DNA from: Candidatus Hodarchaeota archaeon
Lineage (GTDB): Archaea; Asgardarchaeota; Heimdallarchaeia; Hodarchaeales; YT1-039
NCBI GenBank assembly: GCA_016840025.1
Contig: JAEOTF010000448.1
Location: forward strand, 1 to 12,128
Length of the DNA stretch: 12,128 bases
Direction of reading: 5' to 3'
Below are positions 6,708 through 12,128 of the stretch, one piece after another. The position numbers were made by a program, and so were the translations under genes. A model generated the notes under the pieces. It saw nothing but the letters and a program-made list of their open reading frames with translations, searched no databases and was not told the DNA's origin. How positions within the stretch are numbered: the stretch's first letter is position 1; every line of letters starts with the position of its first letter.

Positions 6708-8444
6708 TTACTTTTTGGTTCTATTTCTGTGTCGTAGATACCAAGTTAATGTACCGACTGTCACTAGAACCAGTGTCCCAGTAACGAGATCAAAGCCAGG
6801 ATTGTCTTCAGATGCGGTAGTTAGTGATTCTTCAGGTGTTGTAGTTGTTGTAGAAATAGGTGGGGGACCGAGGTGAGTGAGGAAGACATCACTACCACCC
6901 TTCAAAATCTTACTCCTCGCATCCTCCGTTATAGGAAAATCGGTGGAGCGGGTTGAACCTATGACATAGACACTGTCTGTGTCAACTAGTTCAATATCTC
7001 CCGCATCTTGCATGTAGTAAAGACCGGTTTGAGGAGACCACCCATGATCATCCCCAGCACTTCCGCCGAGATAGGTTGAATAGTCAAACGCAGAAAGATC
7101 TGCGGTTAGTTTAGTAATGAAAAAGTCTGAAACTCCGCCAAAAGTGTCATCATAGGCATTTTCAGTAGTTGGAAAATCCTCCGAGTTTGTATAACCAACA
7201 ATCCAGGGTTTCCCGTCCGCATCCAAGGTTATCACACTGGCGTACTCACGCTGAGCTCCCCCAAGATAAGTTGAAGCTAAGAGGGTTGAACCATCCGCGG
7301 ATAAGATACTCACATATGAATCCTGCGGGTCCAGAGAGGTCGGATTCGGCTGCACAGCTTCTCCAGTGGTTGGAAAATCAGTGGACCATGATATTCCAGT
7401 ACAATAAATGTTACCTATTTCATCTAGAGTAATAGCCGGTAAGTATTCCCACTCATTACCACCTAAAAACGTAGAAAACTCAAGAGTCGAACCATCAGCG
7501 GAGAGTTTCGTGATAAAACCGTCAACTGTATCAAACACACGGTCATAAACCCCTTCTGTAGTCGGAAAATCACTGGCCCTAGTAATTCCACCAACAATGA
7601 TCTTACCTTCACTATCTATAGCGAGAGACTCACCATAGTCACTGTCTACTCCTCCGAGGAATGTTGAAAATAGGAGTGTGGAACCGTTTACGGAGAGTTT
7701 ACTGAGGAAAGCGTCCTGCTCCCCGTTGAAAGTAGTATCATAAGCTCCTTCTGTTACAGGATAATCGCTAGAAAATGTATTCCCCGTCACATAGATATTA
7801 TCTTCCTCATCTAGAATTAGCCTGTTGTGTCCCGTCCAAGTCGTAGTATCTTTTTCGGTCCCACCAAGGAATGTTGAAAATAGGAGTGTGGATCCGTCAG
7901 CGGAGAGTTTCGTGATGATATTGTCTTGTTCTCCTGAAAAAGTCCTGTTATAAGCGCCATCCGTGGTCGGAAAATCAGTGGATTGGGTGGTTGAGTAAAT
8001 AATGATGTTATCTTCGCTATCTACGGTCATCTCCATAGTATTATATCCATAAGATGTCCCTCTATACGTATCATGCTTACTTCCGCCGAGAAAGGTGGAA
8101 TAAATAAGTTCAGTACCATCTGCAGACCATTTACTCACGAAGATATCTGATTCGCCATTGTAGGTTGTATCATACACCCCTGCGGTCGTTGGAAAGTCAC
8201 TGGAGTACGTTAAACCCGCAATGATGAGGTTATTTGCATTATCTCGTGCTATACAGAGTCCATGATCATTGCTTGTTCCACCGAAATAAGTCGAATAACT
8301 TAACACATTCGGACTTGTTACTGCAGCATTAACCTTGGTTTGCCCTTCCAGATTAGAAGTGGTTATTTTCCCAACGAATCCAGCCATTGATGCGAGTAAC
8401 AAGAAAAATACAATGATTGACAGGTTTTTTCGTTTAAAGATCAT
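6708..8444 (-). CDS. SBBP-repeat beta-propeller surface protein with PGF-CTERM-like C-terminal sorting signal
   Basis: This 578-residue protein has a signal peptide (basic MIFKRK, hydrophobic 9-24) and seven repeats of about 67 residues, each built on '(Y/F)ST(Y/F)xGG ... D..G.I...G.T.S.DFPTT...YD..F.G..D.F..KLSADGS'. The STxxGG blocks start near residues 50, 116, 190, 260, 324, 391 and 456. These are SBBP repeats, known as propeller blades, so seven suggest a closed seven-bladed propeller. A Thr-rich linker (about 532-543) leads to Pro549-Gly550-Phe551, a membrane helix (552-570) and the basic tail RHRNRTKK. That is the layout of archaeal PGF-CTERM or Heimdall-CTERM signals, processed by archaeosortase-type enzymes to put a protein on the cell surface. 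TGGTGA lies six bases before the ATG. A TATA-like box and an operator-like palindrome shared with the downstream-numbered operon lie upstream. The ligand or role is unknown. Confidence 0.87.
   Translation of the reverse strand: MIFKRKNLSIIVFFLLLASMAGFVGKITTSNLEGQTKVNAAVTSPNVLSYSTYFGGTSNDHGLCIARDNANNLIIAGLTYSSDFPTTAGVYDTTYNGESDIFVSKWSADGTELIYSTFLGGSKHDTYRGTSYGYNTMEMTVDSEDNIIIYSTTQSTDFPTTDGAYNRTFSGEQDNIITKLSADGSTLLFSTFLGGTEKDTTTWTGHNRLILDEEDNIYVTGNTFSSDYPVTEGAYDTTFNGEQDAFLSKLSVNGSTLLFSTFLGGVDSDYGESLAIDSEGKIIVGGITRASDFPTTEGVYDRVFDTVDGFITKLSADGSTLEFSTFLGGNEWEYLPAITLDEIGNIYCTGISWSTDFPTTGEAVQPNPTSLDPQDSYVSILSADGSTLLASTYLGGAQREYASVITLDADGKPWIVGYTNSEDFPTTENAYDDTFGGVSDFFITKLTADLSAFDYSTYLGGSAGDDHGWSPQTGLYYMQDAGDIELVDTDSVYVIGSTRSTDFPITEDARSKILKGGSDVFLTHLGPPPISTTTTTPEESLTTASEDNPGFDLVTGTLVLVTVGTLTWYLRHRNRTKK
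6870..8309 (-). repeat. Seven SBBP propeller repeats of about 195-220 bases
   Basis: The coding DNA of the seven blades is itself repetitive. A 26-base stretch at 7657-7682 is identical to 7867-7892, exactly 210 bases (70 codons) away, and GGAAAATC recurs in several blades. This suggests that neighbouring blades were duplicated or homogenised by recombination fairly recently. Confidence 0.75.
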
Positions 8445-8566
8445 TTTTTTTCACCACATGGTTAATATTCTACTTTATCTCATTTCACAAACTCGCTCTT
8501 AATTTATTGAAAAGATATGTAAGGTAATATATGAGTTTAAGCGTTAGATTTGAGGGAAAAAGGTTT

Positions 8567-8574
8567 TATTTAAA
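8567..8574 (-). promoter_or_regulatory. TATA-like box for the SBBP gene
   Basis: On the minus strand the sequence GAAACGTTTAAATAAAA contains TTTAAATA, a close match to the archaeal TATA box, with purines just upstream where a BRE would lie. It is about 125 bases before the SBBP start codon, implying a leader of roughly 95 bases. A weaker ATATAT stretch closer to the gene (about 8527-8532) is an alternative. Confidence 0.4.
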
Positions 8575-8614
8575 CGTTTCTACCATTTTTAGCGTTCTAA
8601 CAACTTGTACAGCC

Positions 8615-8633
8615 TGTTCTACTAAATTGAACA
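8615..8633. promoter_or_regulatory. Operator-like site TGTTC-N9-GAACA upstream of the SBBP gene
   Basis: TGTTC and GAACA are arranged as an inverted repeat with nine bases between them. The same half-sites and the same spacing occur at 11877-11895 upstream of the binding-protein/regulator operon. An extra half-site, GTTCTAA, lies at 8594-8600, 22 bases (about two helical turns) from the GTTCTAC here. The site is about 40 bases upstream of the TATA-like box for the SBBP gene. I infer that one dimeric regulator, possibly the winged-helix protein encoded at 8871-9458, binds both. Confidence 0.45.
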
Positions 8634-8730
8634 TGAAAAATTGTAATAATTAGAGAAGTCAAGGATTAGTTGGTTTACAAAATTGATATTAAAATCAGCC
8701 TAATTGTTGAAATGTTTTAGAGATAGAGAT

Positions 8731-8785
8731 TGACATTCTCCGCTCCCTGAATGGAAGTGGAGGCTTGAATAGTGGAGGCTTTTTT
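8731..8785 (+). mobile_element. Possible solo right end of an IS200/IS605-type (TnpB) element
   Basis: TGACATTCTCCGCTCCCTGA opens an imperfect hairpin: CTCCGCTCCC (8738-8747) pairs with GGAAGTGGAG (8753-8762), with one G-T wobble and one mismatch around a five-base loop. AGTGGAGGCTT then occurs twice (8756-8766 and 8771-8781), separated by GAAT, followed by a T run. 'TTGACATTCTCC' plus a GC-rich hairpin is the familiar 3' end of IS605/IS1341-type elements, the part that forms the right end and the scaffold of TnpB guide RNA. No tnpA or tnpB is present, so this would be a scar or a small non-autonomous copy. It could instead be an ordinary hairpin. Confidence 0.3.
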
Positions 8786-8870
8786 GGACTTTTATAGTAA
8801 AATCTCACAGATTCTTTTTTTTCTTTTTTTGCCAATATTCAATACGAAAGATCTTAAATTTACTTTTTTC

Positions 8871-9458
8871 TTAATCTGGCTTCATTTTCCAGATTTTGAG
8901 TGATTCATACATGAAAACGCCTGTACCGAAGATTAAAACAAACAAAAAAACCAAGTTGCTGGGATCAAGAATATAGGTGTCACCACGATCCAGTAAAAAC
9001 CATAAAAAGGAGATTAAACCGAAGATAAAGATGATCAGGTAAAATGAATAGCGCGGTACAACACGATAACCTAAACGGAAATAAAAACCTAGAATACCTG
9101 ATTTTACTTCTTCTTTCACATAATATTTGTCATTCTCTTCGTTTTTTGCAACAATACCCGCAGAAACTAGATTATTAATATGATAGGAGACTAAACCTGG
9201 AGAAGAAAGGTTCAGCGCCTTTTGAATTTCCCGAATACCAGCAAGACCAGCAGGATGTGTCAGTAGGAACCAATAAACTTGCAAAGCTTTCCCTTGTAAT
9301 AATTTCTCATCATGATGGTTCCTACGCATGTCTTTATCCCTATGTTTGGCTTTCTGCGTAATGGTACTATGAAGCAATGGTCGTTGTGATTCCCTGAGAA
9401 ATGGAGTTTCTTCTAATTTCGGTAGAACCACATTCTTCAGTACTTCATCACGTCCCAT
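8871..9458 (-). CDS. Membrane-tethered winged-helix (ArsR-like) transcriptional regulator
   Basis: A 195-residue protein with three parts: a basic, polar N-terminus (1-50); a winged helix-turn-helix (about 54-116) with 'GIREIQKALNLSSPGLVSYH' followed by 'INNLVSAGIV' as the recognition region and 'KYYVKEE' as the wing; and two hydrophobic helices (about 138-156 and 167-184) joined by a short polar loop containing 'DRGDTYILDPSN'. The DNA-binding part should face the cytoplasm. Its ATG overlaps the stop codon of the binding-protein gene (TAATG), so the two are translated together. The pairing suggests that the regulator responds to a signal at the membrane, perhaps from that protein; this is inference. 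A second in-frame ATG at 9329 (residue 44), preceded by AGGGAT, would give a 152-residue form with the whole HTH. No kinase or ligand pocket is visible. Confidence 0.8.
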   Translation of the reverse strand: MGRDEVLKNVVLPKLEETPFLRESQRPLLHSTITQKAKHRDKDMRRNHHDEKLLQGKALQVYWFLLTHPAGLAGIREIQKALNLSSPGLVSYHINNLVSAGIVAKNEENDKYYVKEEVKSGILGFYFRLGYRVVPRYSFYLIIFIFGLISFLWFLLDRGDTYILDPSNLVFLFVLIFGTGVFMYESLKIWKMKPD

Positions 9459-11698
9459 TAGTATCCCATCCTTTCTTTAATATTCTTTGTCTTCGCAAAA
9501 TTGTAAAATACAGTAAAAATTGCACTACATGTTATTCCAAGAATAATAATAACAAAATAGGGGACATATTTGAACGTTTTTCGTAAAAGAGTTTCACCAA
9601 ATCGAATTAAATTATCCTTTCCTATAATTTCAACTTCTAAATAACGAAATAATGAGTTGGAGGATACAGTTTCTAATTCTTTCCATGAATTTTCCTTTTT
9701 AATATATTGAAACAGTATTAATTGCTTTTGAGGTATGCCCTCAACTTCATCAAGGTCATAATAACATCTTAATCGGTAATTAACATCCTCATTGTCACTT
9801 ATTACTCGAATAAATTTCCCAGATTCGTCTTGAGTAGGTAGAAATGTTTTCAGATTGTGACTCATTGTCAAATCCACGGTAAGTCGTTGTTGGTTAATGG
9901 TTGAGATTATTGCATCAGTAAAAGGGAAATAAATGGGATATTCCGAGATTTCAACATTTGTATAATAAGCTAGATTGTGGACATTCTCATTTATCTGAAA
10001 TTCTTGTTCCTTTTCTATTGAATGGCTGTTTTTACGTTTGGAATTCTCAAAAGAATTCTCACTTGGTAATGAATAATTGAAACTGAATGCTGCTATCTTA
10101 TTTATAAATATATAAGGAGTAAGATGAGCTGCAACGGCATAAACATTATGATTGTACGTTAAGAAAAGATAAGGTGCTTCTTCTTGAATTAATGGCTGTA
10201 ACTGGTGATAATAATATTCTCTTTCTTGTGGTACAGGACTCTGAGCTCCTAGAGTTAAGAGTTCATCTATTGTAGCGTTTTTATACTTTCCTGTATTAGT
10301 TAAAATAGAGGAATGAAGATAACGACGAATGAAATCAGGATCATAAGTTTCAGAGGCTCCAAAGAGGAGTATATCATAATTACCTTCTCTCCAGTCCTTA
10401 CCCCAATCTTCTGAAAAAATAGGGATAGGATATATACCTATAGCTTCTAAATAGGAACCAATTACTTCTGAGCGACGGTTTGCACTACCAACGATCCTAA
10501 GAGCGAAACGCCAACCTTCCGCATCTTTAGTATATCCTGCTTGATCCAAAAGTTCATTCGCCAAGCTTACATTGTAAGGAAAACCAAGAATTGATTCATC
10601 ATGAAATAATATAGTGGGGGAGAGGAGATTTGTCATCGGTCCTGCAGTTTCAACTAAATTAAGTTTGGTTATGTAGTCCCACCGGTCTATTGCATAATTA
10701 ATTGCTAATCGGACAACCTTATCTTTTAATTTAATGTGATTATGGTTAAAAAAGCCCATTTGAAACCATTCCACCTCTTTGCTGACAATTACTTTCCAGT
10801 ATTCATCATTGTGCAACTGTTCGGAAACTGTAGAAAGTGGCAGAATAACGTCAATAGAATGGTCTGTAATATTATTCTTAAAACTCTCCTGATTAATATA
10901 ATAGATCTGCTCAAAAGGTGGTAAGCCTTGATAATAATCTGGAAACCGAGTGAAAGAACTATGTTGTATTGTGTTACTACCAATTGAGGAATTAAGAGAA
11001 TAAGGTCCTGTTCCAATGGGAAACATGATCGTTCCATTTTCATAAAAACTATTAGGGGAAGCTATCGGAATGGTGGGGCATTCATGAACAAATGCTGCAT
11101 GGGATTTATTAAAATTTAGAGTAATTTGGAATTCATTGTCAATATCAATTGAAGTAAATGAATAATTCGTGAAACTAATGTAAGGTTCAGGATCAACATA
11201 AGCTGGATGCTCTGGATCACTCAGTCTTTTAAAAGTAAATTCCACACTAGAGGCATTAAACTTTGATTCATCATGAAAACGAACATCCTCACGCAGATAG
11301 AATGTCCAATGCTTGGCATCGTTAGAAACAACCCATTGTGTGACCAATCCTGGAATTAACTCACCTGTTTGAGGATCGTACTGAACTAAAGTCTCATAGA
11401 GTAGAGAATTACGCAACGCATCATTAACCCATCCAATTATTAACGGATCAAAAGTAGGAGGATACTTTATAAGATGAGATACTGGGGTTTCTACACCAAT
11501 TCGGAGTATCGATGGCAAAGAACTAGTTTTTTCAGTTGTAGAGTCATTCAATGCTTGAAAAACGGGTGTTTGGGATTTATAAAAGGGAAGTCCCTCTCCA
11601 ATGGAGGAATTGATAGGATTTTCCACTGCATTTCCGAAATGAGAAAACAGAACCAGTTGTAGTATGATAATTGTTAGGATTATATCCTTTTTTTTCAA
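9458..11698 (-). CDS. Membrane-anchored family 5 extracellular solute (peptide)-binding protein
   Basis: A 746-residue protein with a signal peptide (KKKD then hydrophobic 7-24) and a family 5 solute-binding domain (SBP_bac_5, as in OppA/DppA) about 62-545. Typical marks are 'LLYETLVQYDPQTGELIPGL', 'WTFYLREDVRFHD', 'FPIGTGPYSL', 'VRLAINYAIDR' and 'ANELLDQAGY'. The usual ligands are oligopeptides, nickel or sugars; none can be chosen here. Residues about 550-705 form an extra beta-rich domain ('LILFQYIKKENSWKELETV'), like the membrane-proximal modules of archaeal surface proteins. A membrane helix (about 711-733) and the short tail 'NFAKTKNIKERMGY' follow. The start is TTG: no ATG lies upstream before an in-frame TAG four codons earlier (stop, CAG, ATC, TTG), and only this start keeps the signal peptide. 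No permease or ATPase gene is present within the window; the operon partner is the membrane winged-helix protein. It may therefore act as a sensor rather than a transporter subunit. Confidence 0.87.
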   Translation of the reverse strand: MKKKDIILTIIILQLVLFSHFGNAVENPINSSIGEGLPFYKSQTPVFQALNDSTTEKTSSLPSILRIGVETPVSHLIKYPPTFDPLIIGWVNDALRNSLLYETLVQYDPQTGELIPGLVTQWVVSNDAKHWTFYLREDVRFHDESKFNASSVEFTFKRLSDPEHPAYVDPEPYISFTNYSFTSIDIDNEFQITLNFNKSHAAFVHECPTIPIASPNSFYENGTIMFPIGTGPYSLNSSIGSNTIQHSSFTRFPDYYQGLPPFEQIYYINQESFKNNITDHSIDVILPLSTVSEQLHNDEYWKVIVSKEVEWFQMGFFNHNHIKLKDKVVRLAINYAIDRWDYITKLNLVETAGPMTNLLSPTILFHDESILGFPYNVSLANELLDQAGYTKDAEGWRFALRIVGSANRRSEVIGSYLEAIGIYPIPIFSEDWGKDWREGNYDILLFGASETYDPDFIRRYLHSSILTNTGKYKNATIDELLTLGAQSPVPQEREYYYHQLQPLIQEEAPYLFLTYNHNVYAVAAHLTPYIFINKIAAFSFNYSLPSENSFENSKRKNSHSIEKEQEFQINENVHNLAYYTNVEISEYPIYFPFTDAIISTINQQRLTVDLTMSHNLKTFLPTQDESGKFIRVISDNEDVNYRLRCYYDLDEVEGIPQKQLILFQYIKKENSWKELETVSSNSLFRYLEVEIIGKDNLIRFGETLLRKTFKYVPYFVIIILGITCSAIFTVFYNFAKTKNIKERMGY

Positions 11699-11849
11699 GA
11701 TCTGCTATTATCTCCTATCTTTTACTCACTTCTACATTATTTTACTCTTTCAAACTCCACAATTATCGTGTTTTTCTGCTTATTCATTCTCAATGGTTTT
11801 TTATCCAAAGATGAGTTTAAATAACAGTTCTTTTGATTGTGAAAAGGAA

Positions 11850-11857
11850 TATAAAAA
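11850..11857 (-). promoter_or_regulatory. TATA-like box for the binding-protein/regulator operon
   Basis: On the minus strand, GAAAAGTTTTTATATTCC holds a TATA-like TTTTTATA preceded by a purine-rich BRE-like GAAAAG. It lies about 150 bases before the TTG start and about 20 bases on the gene side of the palindrome at 11876-11896. TTATTTAAAC near 11815-11825 is an alternative box. Confidence 0.35.
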
Positions 11858-11875
11858 CTTTTCTACTCTTCTTTA

Positions 11876-11896
11876 GTGTTCTAAATCTTAGAACAC
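11876..11896. promoter_or_regulatory. Perfect 9-3-9 palindrome, probable operator of the binding-protein/regulator operon
   Basis: GTGTTCTAA and its exact reverse complement TTAGAACAC are separated by ATC. A perfect 21-base inverted repeat is the size expected for a dimeric winged-helix or similar regulator. Its core TGTTC-N9-GAACA is repeated with the same spacing at 8615-8633 upstream of the SBBP gene. It lies upstream of a TATA-like box on the minus strand, so it could serve activation, or repression by blocking TBP/TFB. The regulator encoded by the operon is the obvious candidate, but this is unproven. Confidence 0.55.
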
Positions 11897-11984
11897 CCTG
11901 AATTTGAGAATTAAACAGTCATATTTGTATAAATAGATAGCGATGGGTTGTTGGTTTTTTGATCAAGAAAAACTATAAAATGAC

Positions 11985-11998
11985 CTAAGAAACCTTAG
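11985..11998 (-). terminator. Small hairpin followed by T runs, possible terminator of a right-edge gene
   Basis: Read on the minus strand, CTAAG and CTTAG flank the four-base loop GTTT, followed by GTCATTTTATAGTTTTTC. It comes right after the first candidate stop codon of the right-edge reading frame. The stem is only five base pairs, so it is weak on its own. Confidence 0.3.
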
Positions 11999-12001
11999 AT
12001 T

Positions 12002-12128
12002 TCAAAAATAAATGCTAATGAAGGGTATTTCTAATTTTTTTTGAGTTCTTTCTTGGTACTCCGCTCTTTGTCCTTTATTCCCCGAAAGGGGCTCTGTTCG
12101 CGTCTCTTTAGCAGCTTCCGAAAACTCG
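12002..12128 (-). CDS. Possible 3' end of a gene entering from the right edge
   Basis: The last 90 bases are richer in GC than the DNA beside them, and two minus-strand frames are open to the edge. One gives a 41-residue end (starting EFSEAAKETRTEPLSGNKG) stopping at 12002-12004. The other gives a 31-residue, very basic end (starting SFRKLLKRREQSPFRGIKD, ending KKELKKN) stopping at 12031-12033. I cannot decide between them or name a family. The hairpin CCCCGAAAGGGG at 12080-12091 could also be part of a structured RNA or an unrelated repeat. Confidence 0.25.
   Translation of the reverse strand, partial: EFSEAAKETRTEPLSGNKGQRAEYQERTQKKLEIPFISIYF

Larger units (their letters stand above)
8445..8870. 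other. Intergenic region upstream of the SBBP gene
   Basis: About 425 bases without a gene. From left to right it holds AT-rich leader DNA of the SBBP gene, a TATA-like box, an operator-like palindrome, and a hairpin with direct repeats resembling an IS200/IS605 right end, then T-rich plus-strand tracts (8814-8830) before the end of the regulator gene. I see no RNA gene or riboswitch. Confidence 0.6.
11699..12001. other. Upstream region of the binding-protein/regulator operon
   Basis: About 300 AT-rich bases without a gene. They hold a TATA-like box and a perfect palindrome, both described separately, and a plus-strand TATA-like string (GTATAAATAG near 11926) with no convincing gene behind it. 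AGGAG on the minus strand (11716-11712) lies 13 bases before the TTG start, a rather long spacing for a ribosome binding site. Confidence 0.55.

Noticed and set aside
8814..8830. Two plus-strand T tracts considered as a terminator
   Set aside because: The flanking genes are on the minus strand, so there is no plus-strand transcript for it to end.
11664..11876. Plus-strand open frame of 70 codons rich in Phe, Ser and Tyr
   Set aside because: It covers the signal-peptide end and promoter of the binding-protein gene; the hydrophobic look comes from T-rich DNA.

Overview
The window looks like AT-rich archaeal chromosome, plausibly from an Asgard-type (Heimdall/Loki-like) lineage. The reasons are TATA-like promoter boxes, an accessory cluster of VapBC-type toxin-antitoxin genes, and long secreted proteins built from archaeal surface modules (NosD-type beta-helix, CARDB, SBBP propeller). 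One of these ends in a Thr-rich stretch, Pro-Gly-Phe, a membrane helix and a basic tail, as in archaeal CTERM sorting signals. The lineage is an inference: there is no rRNA, tRNA or informational gene here to test it.

Layout. Positions 1-537 (minus) hold the start of a zinc-ribbon protein that runs off the left edge. Positions 591-2737 are a toxin-antitoxin cluster: a divergent pair (RHH/UPF0175-like antitoxin on minus, PIN toxin on plus), a conventional vapBC pair (minus), and a decayed, frameshifted third antitoxin with no toxin (plus). Positions 2772-11698 are a block of four minus-strand genes for envelope proteins: a 1262-residue LamG/beta-helix/thrombospondin-3 membrane protein, a 578-residue seven-repeat SBBP beta-propeller with a CTERM-like tail, a 195-residue winged-helix regulator with two C-terminal membrane helices, and a 746-residue membrane-anchored family 5 substrate-binding protein. 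The last two form a tight operon whose stop and start codons overlap (TAATG). The right edge has slightly GC-richer sequence that may be the 3' end of another minus-strand gene, followed by a small hairpin.

The most interesting signal is regulatory. A perfect 9-3-9 palindrome lies upstream of the binding-protein/regulator operon. Its core, TGTTC-N9-GAACA, occurs again with identical spacing upstream of the SBBP propeller gene. Both sites lie just upstream of TATA-like boxes facing the minus-strand genes. With the membrane-bound HTH protein encoded between them, this suggests a small regulon: an extracellular ligand-binding protein without a visible transporter, a membrane winged-helix protein, and a surface propeller under the same operator. 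This is a hypothesis from sequence only. A 3' hairpin resembling an IS200/IS605 (TnpB) right end lies in the same intergenic region, without any transposase gene.
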